A stretch of 64,000 nt of DNA from Epithemia pelagica (GCA_946965045.2 OX337232.1:3410001-3474000), one strand, 5' to 3'. Positions 1 through 10,840 are shown, counted from the first letter of the stretch. Made by a program: numbers and translations. Notes: a model not told the origin generated them from the sequence alone.

Positions 1-216
1 CTGTGCCGACGCACACGTCCTAAGTATTTGTTCTCTGCAGACTGCAGCGCAAACGCAAGTCGACACTACTTGTGCACCTTAATTCCAGGTAGAATCGCGA
101 AATCTGCGATCTGCATCACCTTTTGGCAATGCCTCCACACTTCTGTGTTTTTTGCCTGTGTTTTGCTCTGAACCTCTCCTGCTTCTGGCTCTCTTGCTTT
201 CCTTTTGCCTTCCACC

Positions 217-1755
217 ATGTCTTCATCCACTGCCCCTGAAAATCCTAAGGAAGATTTCAAGGCTGCCGTTAAACGCTGTGGATACAATGATGCCACCGTT
301 ATCTACATCATTGAGCAGGGTTTTGATGATGCTCAATCGTTCATGACTGTTGCGGTCCATCAAGTGCCGTCGATGTTGAAGATGATGGCGAAGACCCCTC
401 CAGAGAACGGGGCCTTTCCCTTCAGTGCTAACCTGCAGCTCCACGGTTTCCGAATGTGGCTCGAATACCGTTCGTCTCGTGGTCAGGCTCTTAAAGTCTC
501 ACTTTTCTCTGATCCGCCCCTGATCAAGAAATGGACTAAACGTACCCAGGAACTGTTTGCACTCAACAAGGAAGTTGCCTCCGATGAACTGACCCCACCG
601 AAAGAGTTGACTTCGTTTACTCAGTGGGAGGTGTTTAACGATGCCTTGCTCACGTTCCTCGCACAGCATCGCAATCCCACAACGGGTGTCCCTTTGACAT
701 ACGTCCTTCGTGAAACTAAGCCTGTTGGTTCTGAAGCAAGGAATGCTGCCTACGATACTATTGATGACGATTTGATTGCTACTACTATCCTGCAAGGTGA
801 TCAGTATGCCCTTGACAATCAACGCGTCTTCACACTGATGAAACCTTTTCTTGTTGGCGGACCTGGCCTGACGTTCATCAAGCCACACCAGAAGAAGAAG
901 GACGGCCGTGAAGCGTATCTTGCGTTGACTCGCCAAGCTACTGGAACAGCAGCTGTCACCATCCGCAAGAAAGAAGCATACGCTGCTATTGCCGACGCGA
1001 AGTTTACAGGCCGCGGTCGTTTCTCGTATCAACAATATGTTCACCGCCATCAGAAAGCTCATAATACGTTGGCTGAACTTGATGAACCCGTTGCCGAAAC
1101 CAAAAAGGTAACCGATTTCCTCAAAGGTATATCGGATCCCTCTTTGGCGGCGGGAAAGACGGTCGTCAACGGTGACGCAGCAAAGCTTTCTGATTTTGAA
1201 GCATGCCAGCAGTATTTTGGCACGTTGATTGCTGCATCCCGTACCGACAAGACCAATGACGAGAATCGAAAGATTGCTGGTGTGGGTACGACTAAGACTA
1301 GTGGAAAGAAGAATGGTCGTAACAAGCAGAATAAAAAGAAGACGCGTCATTACAGTTTGGATGAATGGCGCAAGCTCTCTGATGAAGAGAAGGCCGAAAT
1401 CCTCCGTGCCCGTAAAGAACAGAAAGACGCTAATGGAAAGCGCAAGGCCGGAGCCGTGCGCACTGAAGATGAAAATGGCTCTCGCAAGTTGAGTAAAACT
1501 GAAACTCCAAAGTCTGATGACATGAAATTGGAGACCATTGACCTGGATGGCGACGACGCGCCGAACCATTCCGAGCCTGATCCTCCTGTTGCTGATGAAC
1601 CGACTGTTCCCAAAACCTCAGCCGGAAACAGTTTCGGACGCTTTGCCCATAGTAAAAAAGGATCTACAAAGCCGCACAACCCTGATGAAACCAAGGAGCC
1701 TACAACTGCCGTTGCGAAAGCTGCCCTTGCTGATAAGGCCACAAAGCAGACCTGA
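217..1755 (+). CDS. Copia Gag-like protein (element 1)
   Basis: About 512 residues from the first ATG (217, context CACCATGT). The reading frame is open further upstream, but only with a non-ATG start. The N-terminal half is helical and resembles Gag of diatom copia elements; the C-terminal third is rich in Lys, Arg, Glu and Asp (nucleic-acid binding and linker). I see no CCHC zinc knuckle. The frame ends with TGA at 1753-1755, and the next frame-1 codons run straight into pol without another stop, so Gag-Pol would need stop readthrough unless the TGA is a mutation. Gag would form the cytoplasmic particle that packages element RNA. The family is clear from its position before a copia pol; sequence similarity alone is weak. 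Confidence 0.75.
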   Translation: MSSSTAPENPKEDFKAAVKRCGYNDATVIYIIEQGFDDAQSFMTVAVHQVPSMLKMMAKTPPENGAFPFSANLQLHGFRMWLEYRSSRGQALKVSLFSDPPLIKKWTKRTQELFALNKEVASDELTPPKELTSFTQWEVFNDALLTFLAQHRNPTTGVPLTYVLRETKPVGSEARNAAYDTIDDDLIATTILQGDQYALDNQRVFTLMKPFLVGGPGLTFIKPHQKKKDGREAYLALTRQATGTAAVTIRKKEAYAAIADAKFTGRGRFSYQQYVHRHQKAHNTLAELDEPVAETKKVTDFLKGISDPSLAAGKTVVNGDAAKLSDFEACQQYFGTLIAASRTDKTNDENRKIAGVGTTKTSGKKNGRNKQNKKKTRHYSLDEWRKLSDEEKAEILRARKEQKDANGKRKAGAVRTEDENGSRKLSKTETPKSDDMKLETIDLDGDDAPNHSEPDPPVADEPTVPKTSAGNSFGRFAHSKKGSTKPHNPDETKEPTTAVAKAALADKATKQT

Positions 1756-4700
1756 GGCTGTGTGCCCAGTGATGAAATTGATAAAACGAATCTTATCCGT
1801 CCACATTTCTCACTTGTAGGCACCCCTACCTTCAGCTTAGCCTTTGCACACCGTTTATGTGCTGCCGTATCACAGTCCCATGCCACTGATCCGATTGATC
1901 TGACATGTGAAATGGACTCGCATGCTGACACTTGTTGTGTTGGTCGCAACTTTGTAAAATTCAGGGAACCTGACCGTTACATCACTGTTTCCCCATTCTC
2001 AGAGGAATATAAACCCCTCAAGCGTATCCCCGTCACCACGACCGCCACTGTCTGGACTGATGCCCACAACAATAGTTATCTATTGCTGTTTCACGAGTCG
2101 TTATTCTTCGGGGACCGATTGTCCCAATCATTGATTTGTCCCAATCAACTGCGTTCAAACGGCCTCATTGTCCATGATGTGCCGCGTCAGTTTGACCCTT
2201 ACAGCACACACAGCATTCGTATTCCCGATGCTGACCTGACCATTCCTCTAGAAATGTCCGGTGTTATCTCTGGCTTCGCGACCACGAAGCCAACCCCGGA
2301 GGAGCTCGAGTCGCTCCCACGGATAGTCATGACTGCTGATTCGGTGTGGCACCCTCATTCGTCCACCTTTGCTGCCGCGGAGGAGAAAGCCAATGCATCC
2401 AATGCATCTGCTGTCCGCCAAGTTGATCCGAATTCGATTGCCGCATCCTGTGTCCCGCGATTGGTTGCTGCCGTCCGATCATACGACGACACCTATGGCT
2501 ATTGCATGGAACTTGAGAATGACGAGGATGAACTATGCAACCGCTTAGTTGCTGCCGTTCGAGTGTCCCATCCACCAAGTGCCGAGGACACTGTGGACAT
2601 TGAGGACCTTGATCCCGACGAATACTTTCTCAAAGCCGTTAAGTCTGCTTCGTCACGACCAACGAAAGCCGTAAAAGTCTTGCCATCTTCTTCTAAGCCT
2701 GTACTTGATCCCCAGACCTTGTCTTCTCGATGGAATGTCGGCCTAACTAAGGCCAAGAAGACTTTACAAGTGACAACCCAGGCTGGGGTCCGAAATGTCC
2801 TTGTCCCATCCGAACGCAAGGTCCGAAAGAAAGCTCCATGGCTCAAATTCCCGAATGTCAAGGGACGATGGTTTTGCGACGAGATGTTCTCCAAGTGCCC
2901 ATCGCTTGATCTTCACACGGGTGCTTCCGTATTTACTGATGGAAAGGGCTATGATTTTGTCTATCCCTGGAAATCAAAGAAGCAACACCCTGAAGGTCTG
3001 ATGTCCCTTATCCAGAATGTCGGAATTCCTCAGACGTTAATTTCTGATGGTGCGCAAGAGCTATTTCATGGACGTTCTCGTGAGATCTGTAATGAGTACC
3101 GTATCAAACAAGAAGTGACCGTCCCATACAGTCAATGGCAGAATGCCGCGGAAGCGAGCATCCGTGAGTTGAAGAAAGGTGTTATTAGGAAGTTACGTCA
3201 AACTGGTGCACCACGACGCACATGGTCCTATGCGCTGAAGTGGGTTGCCTCTGTCCGCCAGTTAACTGCCTCTGATATCCCTGAACTTAATGGACGAACG
3301 CCATTTGAACACGTTCTTGGATCGACACCCGACATCTCTCCCATGGCTTTGTTTGATTTCTATCAACCTGTATACTATTATACGCCGTCGCATGACTTCC
3401 CTCATGAGCGTAAATGTATTGGGCGCTGGCTTGGTCTTGCCGATGACTGTATTGATGACATGGCTTTCAACGTCTTGACAGAGAAAGGTCGAGTTATTGT
3501 CCGAAAAGATGTGTGGGCAATCCCTGACGACGATATGAAAAATCCCACAATCCGTCAACAACTGGAAGTCTATGATGGTCTTATCAAAACTCTCCTCGTG
3601 GATACATCGCCGTCTTCCGATGAAGATGCCGCCAACGTTTCCCCTGATCCACCCGATGATTTCTTTGGAGAAGACGAAAGCGAATCTCTCTTTCCTGCTG
3701 CTCTTGACTCCGATACACCTCTCCCTGATGCTGACGACTACACTCCGGAGGAGTTAGATGAATATCTCACAGCCGAAGTCATGCTGCCGCATGGCGGGGA
3801 CCAGGCCAGAGCCAAGATCATAGGCCGCTCCAAGGATGAACATGGCCGACCAATTGGCAAACGTGATCCAAATCCAATCTTAGACACACGTTTCTATGAC
3901 GTGCTGTATCCCGATGGATCGACCGAATCTCTTGCTGCCAATCTCATTGCCGAGAACCTTTACTCTCAAGTCGACACTGAGGGCAACTCCTATGCCATTG
4001 TAAAGGATATCATTGGACATCGCAAAACCAAGGACGCTGTCCTCCGAACGGATCCGGACTGGTTGAATGGCCGTAAACGCCATACAACCGTTGGTTGGGA
4101 ACATGAGTGTGAACTCTCCGATGGTTCTACTGTTTGGATCCCTCTCAAAGATCTCAAAAACGATTCGCCTGTACAACTAGCCGAATATGCTGTTGCGGCG
4201 GGGCTTGCCAAAGAACCGGCCTATGCCTGGTGGGTTCCACATACGTTACGCAAACGTGGTGTGATTCTTGCGAAAGTAAAATCTCGCTATTGGAAACGTA
4301 CCCACAAATATGGTATTGAACTGCCCAAAACCGTTCAAGAAGCTCTTGAGATTGATCGTCGAACGGGGACTGATTTCTGGCGGAAAGCCATCGAAAAGGA
4401 GATGAAAAATGTTCGCATTGCCTTTGAATTCCGTGATGATGACAAAGTACCAATTGGATACAAACATATCCCATGTCATATGGTCTTTGATATCAAGTCT
4501 GATCTTCGCCGCAAAGCCCGACTGGTTGCCGGTGGGCATAAGACTGATCCACCGAAGGAATCCACGTACTCCAGTGTTGTATCCCGTGATAGCGTACGAA
4601 TTGCATTCACTATCGCTGCCCTTAATGGCCTGGACGTGTTGGCCGGGGACGTACAAAATGCATACCTCAATGCACCAACAAAAGAGCGAACTTATATTAC

Positions 4701-5529
4701 GGCGGGACTAGAATTTGGTCCCGAAAACGTTGGCCGACCTGCACTGATTGTTCGTGCTCTGTATGGTTTGAAGAGTTCTGCTGCTCGTTGGCGTGATCAC
4801 ATTGCCGCAACACTTCGTGAAATGAAGTTCAATAGTTGCTTGGCTGACCCTGATGTCTGGCTTCGACCTCAAGTCCGACCATCTGATGGGTTCCAATACT
4901 ATGAGTACGTACTTGTCTACATAGACGACATACTCTGTGTCAGTCATGATCCGCGATCGATCATGAATGATCTGGAAAAACGGTATACCATCAAACCCGA
5001 GAGTATTAAAGACCCAGACGAATACTTGGGATCTGAGATTCGACACTATACCATACCAGATACTGACGATCCTGAGAACAAACCCCGATGGGCCATGTCC
5101 TCCGACAAATATGTTAAACGTGCCATATCTGAAATTGAGACCGAACTGTCTAAAGTTGGCCAAAAGCTACAGACACGAGTCTCGACTCCGCTTGCCACTG
5201 GGTATCGTCCTGAGATCGACTCATCTCCTGAACTGGACCCCCGACGTGCGAATTACTATCAGGGACTAATTGGTATCCTTCGTTGGGTTGTGGAACTTGG
5301 TCGTATCGATATCATTGTTGCCGTATCACAACTGTCCCGATATCTAGCCATGCCACGTGAAGGACACCTCGAACAAGCCTTGCACATTTTTGCATACCTA
5401 AAAGCGCATGGACGTTCCACCCTAGTGTTCGACGACACAACTCCGACCTTCGACGAGGATCGTTTCTTCCAGGCAGACTGGTCTGTACGACCCCGATTGC
5501 GTTTTCTAGCACAACGTGTTTTGTGGTGA
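1756..5529 (+). CDS. Copia Pol polyprotein, truncated (element 1)
   Basis: The frame is open from 1756, right after the gag stop, and has no ATG of its own near its start (first in-frame alternative GTG at 1762). The order is: aspartic protease with the variant active site Asp-Ser-His-Ala-Asp (about 1915-1930), an integrase core with Asp in FTDGKGY, Asp in ISDGAQE and Glu in NAAEASIREL (about 2935-3165), reverse transcriptase with GDVQNAYLNAP and the catalytic box YIDDIL (about 4640-4935), then the conserved LRWVVELGRIDI stretch leading to RNase H. RNase H is cut off about 15 residues before the stop and the last ~17 residues are non-homologous tail. A separate Pol could only come from readthrough of the TGA at 1753. 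The product would copy and integrate element RNA but lacks a complete RNase H. Confidence 0.85.
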   Translation, partial: GCVPSDEIDKTNLIRPHFSLVGTPTFSLAFAHRLCAAVSQSHATDPIDLTCEMDSHADTCCVGRNFVKFREPDRYITVSPFSEEYKPLKRIPVTTTATVWTDAHNNSYLLLFHESLFFGDRLSQSLICPNQLRSNGLIVHDVPRQFDPYSTHSIRIPDADLTIPLEMSGVISGFATTKPTPEELESLPRIVMTADSVWHPHSSTFAAAEEKANASNASAVRQVDPNSIAASCVPRLVAAVRSYDDTYGYCMELENDEDELCNRLVAAVRVSHPPSAEDTVDIEDLDPDEYFLKAVKSASSRPTKAVKVLPSSSKPVLDPQTLSSRWNVGLTKAKKTLQVTTQAGVRNVLVPSERKVRKKAPWLKFPNVKGRWFCDEMFSKCPSLDLHTGASVFTDGKGYDFVYPWKSKKQHPEGLMSLIQNVGIPQTLISDGAQELFHGRSREICNEYRIKQEVTVPYSQWQNAAEASIRELKKGVIRKLRQTGAPRRTWSYALKWVASVRQLTASDIPELNGRTPFEHVLGSTPDISPMALFDFYQPVYYYTPSHDFPHERKCIGRWLGLADDCIDDMAFNVLTEKGRVIVRKDVWAIPDDDMKNPTIRQQLEVYDGLIKTLLVDTSPSSDEDAANVSPDPPDDFFGEDESESLFPAALDSDTPLPDADDYTPEELDEYLTAEVMLPHGGDQARAKIIGRSKDEHGRPIGKRDPNPILDTRFYDVLYPDGSTESLAANLIAENLYSQVDTEGNSYAIVKDIIGHRKTKDAVLRTDPDWLNGRKRHTTVGWEHECELSDGSTVWIPLKDLKNDSPVQLAEYAVAAGLAKEPAYAWWVPHTLRKRGVILAKVKSRYWKRTHKYGIELPKTVQEALEIDRRTGTDFWRKAIEKEMKNVRIAFEFRDDDKVPIGYKHIPCHMVFDIKSDLRRKARLVAGGHKTDPPKESTYSSVVSRDSVRIAFTIAALNGLDVLAGDVQNAYLNAPTKERTYITAGLEFGPENVGRPALIVRALYGLKSSAARWRDHIAATLREMKFNSCLADPDVWLRPQVRPSDGFQYYEYVLVYIDDILCVSHDPRSIMNDLEKRYTIKPESIKDPDEYLGSEIRHYTIPDTDDPENKPRWAMSSDKYVKRAISEIETELSKVGQKLQTRVSTPLATGYRPEIDSSPELDPRRANYYQGLIGILRWVVELGRIDIIVAVSQLSRYLAMPREGHLEQALHIFAYLKAHGRSTLVFDDTTPTFDEDRFFQADWSVRPRLRFLAQRVLW

Positions 5530-6066
5530 TTACATGATCGAATTCATTGTCCTCACACCCCTCTTTTATTGTCCGAATAGACACCCCTCTTAATTGAGAA
5601 AAAATAGTCCTGATGGACCGGCCTCTGCTGAAACAAGTCGTGGGCGACCTAGTCGAAATGCTTCCGATCTAGCTCGCGGGGACTGAATAAATCCCGCCAA
5701 CAGGTCGCATATTGGCGGATACATGGTCGCATATTGGCGAATATGCATCGCCTACATATGCTGCTACGCATCTAGTTTTCTAGTCATAATTTTTGATCTA
5801 GCCACTTGTTGCACGCCGTATACACCGTGTTGTAGCGTGTAGTGGCAGGATTTATACAGTTGCAAAAGAAACCTTCTTAGAAGTCCATTGTGCTGCTCCA
5901 TCGATCCCGGTGTAGTACCTAGTAGTACGACTCGGCTGGTCACTCTCTCGGTGTGGAATCTATAGTGGGAACACTCTTTGGTGGTTGTCGTATCTTCCCA
6001 CAGACCTTTTCCTTCTGGATTGACCGTCTTGTTCAATTTGCCGCACTCTACGACACAACCAGCAGC
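5530..6066. other. Intergenic between retroelement remnant and VPS45
   Basis: No gene is seen. It holds the junction sequence after the truncated copia element, a near-repeat of GGTCGCATATTGGCG at about 5703 and 5726, and the presumed promoter and 5' leader of VPS45. Confidence 0.6.
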
Positions 6067-6180
6067 ATGGTATCGACATCTTCCTCCTCGGCCATGGATG
6101 GCATTGCCATTGTTCGCACCTATATTGATCGCATGTTGGATCCCAGCAACAACAATAGCACGACCCGGAACAACAACAGC

Positions 6181-6212
<32 letters not shown>

Positions 6213-8127
6213 GACGTTGATGAAGGCCTTCTTGTTGGATGCTGTGACGACGCAAATAGTGTCGGCCGTGTACAGTCAAACCGAACTCTTGCAACAGCAA
6301 GTGTATTTGGTGACCCGGTTGGACGACCTTACCAGCCGACAACGACAATCACAATCACAAGCAGCAGACGACGAAGATGTGAGTCATTTGACGGCCATTT
6401 GTTGTTGTCGTCCGACACCGCAAAATGTGCAAGCAATTGGCGACAGTGTGGCACGTTGTCAATTTGCCGCCTATTCCATTTATTTTACCGCGCCCGTACC
6501 CATGGGCTTGTTGCGCGTCTTGGCCGAACACGATGGTCCGTACGAACGCATTGTTTCGGTGCAGGAATATTTTTGCGACTTTTGTCCCGTCAATGCACAT
6601 GTCTGGACGCTCAACAGTGGTCCGACGAGTTTGGTCTTGACCACGGCCGCCGGTACCAGTTGGGCGCCCAAATATGCCGCCCAATACGAACGACACTTGC
6701 TCGGCTTGCAAAGCATGTTGTTGGCCCTACGGCGACAACCCGTTTGTATCCGCTATGCCGGTCATTCCGCTTGTGCCGAAGAATTGGCCCAAGATTTGCA
6801 CGAAGCCATTGTTGCCGATGATATCTTTCATTTTCGAGGCATTACGGGCACGAGCAACATGCATCATGCTACCACCACCACCACCACACCAGCCTCGCAA
6901 GGAGGAGCCTCCCAGCAACCGCAACCACAACCACCCTTGCATCCTGCACAATCCTCCTCACAGAATGGCGGTGGTGGTTTGGTGGTGTTGATTTTGGATC
7001 GTCGCGACGATCCAGTGACACCCCTCTTGTCGCAATGGACCTATCAGGCCATGGTGCATGAATTGTTGGGTCTCAACAATCATCGCGTCGTCCTCAAGGG
7101 TGCCCCCAATATGGACAATCCCGAATTGGACGAAGTTGTCTTGTCCACGGCATCCGATGCCTTTTTTGCCCAACATTTGCATTCCAATTTTGGTGAATTG
7201 GGCGAAGCCATTCAATTACTGTTACAGCAATATCAACAAGCCCAACAACACTCGACCAGTCACGCCCAATTTCAAACGGTCGAAGAAATGCAAGCCTTTA
7301 TGGAAAAATTTCCCGAATTGCGCAGTCAATCGCATACCGTGAGCAAACATGTCGCTCTCATGAGTGAATTGGCCCGGTTGGTGGAAACCTGCAGTTTGTT
7401 GGATGTTTCGCAATTGGAACAAGAATTGGCCAGCAATCATCCGACCTCCTTGTCGTCGACGGCCAGTGGTGGCGGCGACGATCATTCCAGTCATTGGCGT
7501 CAAGTCTTGGAAAAATTGAATTCACCGACCATCAAGGTGCCCGACAAGTTGCGCTTGGGCTTGTTGTATGCCCTTCGGTACGAATCGCTCGGCAATTTGC
7601 ACATGTTGCAATCGGCCATGATCAAGGGTGGGGTGCCCACCGACATGGTCCAATCCTTGGTTCCCACACTCTTACGGTATGGGGGTCGCAAATCCCGGGG
7701 ACCCGGCTTGTTTGGACACCATCAAGAACAGTATAGCAGTCAACCAAATGTCATGACCAAAATGATTACCACGGCCTGGTCGGGGGTCGTGGCCGGCGGG
7801 GTCGCGGGCGTGGACAATGTCTATGCGCAACATGTGCCACTCGTCTTGGAAACCCTCCAAGCCTTGACCAAGGGCAAATTGTCGACCAAAACCCATCCCA
7901 TGGTCCCCGGAAGTTGTTACCATCCGGGCATTCCCAGTAATACCGCCAGTACGTGGATTCCTCATCAAGTCTTGGTCTTCATGGTCGGTGGTATCACGTA
8001 CGAAGAAGGGACCAAAATTCATCAAACCTTTTCTTCGGGTAATGGGAATCCCCACATTGTCTTGGCGGGATCGACCGTGCACAATTCCACCAGCTTTTTG
8101 GATGAACTCAAGGCCACGGCACTCTAA
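6067..8127 (+). CDS. VPS45: VPS45-type Sec1/Munc18 (SM) protein
   Basis: 686 residues in one exon. SM proteins bind syntaxin-type SNAREs; VPS45 acts at trans-Golgi/endosome fusion. The first ATG is 6067; a second at 6094 aligns with the usual start of VPS45 proteins (short helix before YI-x-RML). Family landmarks in order: VSAVYSQTELLQQQVYLVTRLDD near residue 65 (the VPS45 'yTQSEiLqkEVyL' block), LTAICCCRPTPQNVQ, YSIYFTAPVP, EYFCDFCPVNAHVWTLN, LVVLILDRRDDPVTPLLSQWTYQAMVHELLG (SM domain core, about residue 300), then the C-terminal GGITYEEG and NPHIVLAGSTVHNSTSFL blocks. Length is somewhat above the usual ~570 because of a poly-Asn run (6172-6210, CAA/AAC repeat) and His/Thr/Gln-rich inserts typical of diatoms. 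The longer upstream open frame starts at a GTG and is not needed. Confidence 0.93.
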
Positions 8128-8916
8128 GAAAAAGAACCACCACCATCACAAGAATGAGTATTATAGAGATGTACCAGAATCCACCACCGAGCCTTGCGCC
8201 AAGGAATCCACAAACTATACTAGGTCCATGAGGAGGAGCGAGTGTGGCAATTCCGTCTCTGATGGGTGGGCCCTTGCAACAACGAACCAATACGATCGTC
8301 CATTCGTATACCAATGTCTGTAGACACACTCGATTCGTGGACCACGACCAGCGACAACCACCACCACCACCACAAGTCCATGATTCTTGTTGGAAGGAGC
8401 AACACTCTACTATAGCAAACACGCCATCATCGAAACGAACCAACTACATATTAGTATGCTAGTAGAGAACTATAGGGATGGAGGCCGTGTCCGTGTCTGC
8501 CCAAGCACACATTTGCGGTGTGCGGATGTGTCGAGATCATCTTTGTCTCTCGCTAGCTAGTAGTAGAGAATCATAGAGGGCATGCCCCTGACGTTTTGGA
8601 TTGACCAACCAGCGGAGGACTCTTCTCCTCAACTATATAATATGTTGCGTCGTTGGCTCTGCACAAGATTTCGCAAGGCACGACAGTTTTTCCTTGCTCG
8701 ACTTGCGGAACATGCACCATTTTGTGAAGGGACGTTTGAAGTTCCTTCCGAAACATTGCTTCGAACCATTCCTCCTCGTCCATATAAAGTCCGGACCGCA
8801 GTACGGACAACGCGAGTCGCGCACCAACAGAGGGGAGTGCGGTTTCTCGAATGGAATACATGACGCGAAGCGAATGGAATACCGATTTCGACCGAGGAGC
8901 AATGTGTCGATTGCAA
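8128..8916. other. Convergent intergenic region
   Basis: Lies between the 3' ends of VPS45 (+) and the NTPase gene (-). It holds short CCA/CAC runs (about 8355-8372) and no supported gene; the open frames here are short and overlap on several frames. Confidence 0.6.
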
Positions 8917-10791
8917 TCACTCCTCAAGAACGTGTAACTCAAATTTCTGCTTCTTGGACGGCTGTGTCGATCCAAGCTGGTACCGGTGCATTCGGCCCGT
9001 CGTTCCCTGTATTTCGTGGCGCGGAAGGTTGGCCGGTGGCTCGGGGAGCTTGACAAAATCCGGTATTTCGATCACCCACTGATAGGGTGGCTGTTTTCTG
9101 GAGACTGTGGTGGCAGCGTTTGCATGATTCGTATCGTTCCGCTCGTCTTCAAACTGAAACAAGAAGGACTGAAAACAAACGGTGGGGACGCAGAATGCAG
9201 TGATACAGGGACCATCAAACTCCTTGACCATGGTCCGCACGGCCTGGTCGAGATCCGTCCGCACGGATTGTTTCATGGAGTGCTTGGCGAGTCGACGCAG
9301 TCCGGATGCGCCCGAAACCGTCATTTGGAGCAACAGCGCCACGTGTTTTTGCGCTGGTAACCCAACCGCTTCCCCGGGGACCGTCGTAATCGCATCGTAC
9401 ATGGGAAACGTGCGGGAGGATTCGGGCCGGAGATAGGTGCCCAGCTCTACGGTATCGCGTGGAAACGTGTCGGTCCAACCGGTGCCGCCGTCTCGACCAA
9501 CAGGAAATCGTCTTTGGCTCCGTACGGGAAGAACTGTGGAAGCGTAACTGTTCTGGTTGTTACCATCCGAACGAGTGACTCGGAGATTGACCTCCACATC
9601 AGAAGAGCACAATAATTTGTGCGCATACGTTTCAAACAGAATTCCGTACACCGCTTCCACTCCCTTGTCGCTGGCAAACAGTCTCAGCGACTTTTTCATT
9701 TGGTCCAGACTGTACTGTTGGAATACCGTCGCGAACCGATCCGAAACCAAGTCGGACCCCAGAACAAGGGTCGGATTCCGGAATTCATTAGAGCCGTTGG
9801 ATGGAAAGAGTGGTTGGTTCTGGTCAAACTCCACCTCAAGGTGTACCAGACAGCCACGGTGATGACGAGTCCGGCGAGCAATGCCGACGCCATGATGGTG
9901 GACCACATGGTCCACGTTCGCCTTGAGTTCCTCCCAGGCATTGGTTTCGGTGGACCTTCCCCAGTGACGGATATTCCCTCCAAACTTGCGGAACCGGTCT
10001 CTCAAAGAGGAGGCGGCGTCGCCATGGGTGTTGCACAGGACACCTCGGTCCACAAAAAGGTTGGCTCGGTTGGAGAGGATTTCCTCCTCTTGAAAGAATG
10101 GCAAACAAAATTCCGTGTTGGGCTTTCGACCCTTGGTATTCCAGAGAGGTACCAAGGCATGGCCGTACGACAGAATGATCACTGTCGATGTAGCAAGTGA
10201 CTCCATTCCACCCACGGTACAGTCCATGGCGGGGTCATGAATCGCGTAGAGGTGGGGATCCAAAAGGAGACTGGTCAGTCGAATAAAATTGCTGACCCAG
10301 GACCCCATGTAAATGGTCCGGCCATGGAGGTCGTATTCCTGATTGAGACCATACTTGATCACATCATCCTTGGAACCAGAAATGACGGTAGCAAACCTTC
10401 CATCCCAATAGACCACCCCGTTCACGGATAATTCTGGATTCAAAAAGACATGTCTCAACAGAACCAACCCAAAAATCGTTTTGCCAATTCCAGGCGTTCC
10501 TCCCACAATGAGGCGTTGGCCGTTTCTCAATTGATCCACAACGAGCGGCAACAAGTGACCATAACAGTCCCGAATGACAATTCGTTTTGCTTCTATCCAC
10601 GAGGCTGTTGTTTCGTTCGAGACCTCCAGGTACGGGTTTTCACCGTCTCGTTGTGCGCCCGTCGTCGTGGGCCTCTCCTCGCGGGCCGTCAAAATGTCGT
10701 ACAGAGAGTTGTGCCGTGCCTTCACATCATAGTCCACAAAAGGGAGAATATTGTTCACAAACGATGGGTGTGGAATAATCTCGGAGCTCAT
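8917..10791 (-). CDS. RHS/Crinkler-like P-loop NTPase
   Basis: 624 residues from the ATG at 10791. The frame stays open upstream to 11082 but only through A/T-rich promoter-like sequence, so I chose 10791. A Walker A motif, GGTPGIGKT, lies near residue 85, followed by VVYWDGRF and the acidic IHDPAMD (possible Walker B). CLPFFQEEEI and RFRKFGGNIRHW are placed as in the trypanosome RHS and oomycete/protist Crinkler NTPases. The C-terminal half holds GILFETYAHKLL, matching the G-x-LFE-x-x-AH-x-L block at the start of the restriction-like nuclease part of that family. Such proteins are often expanded and TE-associated; some act as secreted or nuclear DNA-damaging effectors elsewhere, but the role here is unknown. 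No signal peptide is evident. The family call is from motif memory only. Confidence 0.6.
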   Translation of the reverse strand: MSSEIIPHPSFVNNILPFVDYDVKARHNSLYDILTAREERPTTTGAQRDGENPYLEVSNETTASWIEAKRIVIRDCYGHLLPLVVDQLRNGQRLIVGGTPGIGKTIFGLVLLRHVFLNPELSVNGVVYWDGRFATVISGSKDDVIKYGLNQEYDLHGRTIYMGSWVSNFIRLTSLLLDPHLYAIHDPAMDCTVGGMESLATSTVIILSYGHALVPLWNTKGRKPNTEFCLPFFQEEEILSNRANLFVDRGVLCNTHGDAASSLRDRFRKFGGNIRHWGRSTETNAWEELKANVDHVVHHHGVGIARRTRHHRGCLVHLEVEFDQNQPLFPSNGSNEFRNPTLVLGSDLVSDRFATVFQQYSLDQMKKSLRLFASDKGVEAVYGILFETYAHKLLCSSDVEVNLRVTRSDGNNQNSYASTVLPVRSQRRFPVGRDGGTGWTDTFPRDTVELGTYLRPESSRTFPMYDAITTVPGEAVGLPAQKHVALLLQMTVSGASGLRRLAKHSMKQSVRTDLDQAVRTMVKEFDGPCITAFCVPTVCFQSFLFQFEDERNDTNHANAATTVSRKQPPYQWVIEIPDFVKLPEPPANLPRHEIQGTTGRMHRYQLGSTQPSKKQKFELHVLEE

Positions 10792-10840
10792 GGGAAAGTG
10801 ACTTCTCCTAAAAATAAGAAGAGAAAAAATTGATGCGATT

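Larger units (their letters stand above)
1..5529 (+). mobile_element. Ty1/copia (CoDi-like) retrotransposon 1, 3'-truncated
   Basis: Gag and pol lie in copia order (gag, protease, integrase, reverse transcriptase, start of RNase H). The coding part starts at 217. Homology to the other elements stops at about 5485, early in RNase H, where the conserved Asp-Trp of the linker runs into an unrelated short tail and a stop at 5529. No LTR, polypurine tract or target duplication is visible at the 3' side. The 5' LTR, if present, lies before the window or within 1-216, where I could not recognise one. It is a defective copy, although gag and most of pol are open. Confidence 0.85.

Noticed and set aside
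1-216. 5' LTR of element 1
   Set aside because: No matching 3' copy exists in the window and no TG...CA or CAAG...TTG boundary could be set.
499-1569. 356-codon antisense ORF over gag of element 1
   Set aside because: Mirror of a real coding frame, with no motif of its own.
8571-9056. ORFs of 95-161 codons on both strands near the end of the NTPase gene
   Set aside because: Shadows of the NTPase frame or of compositional bias; no recognisable family.
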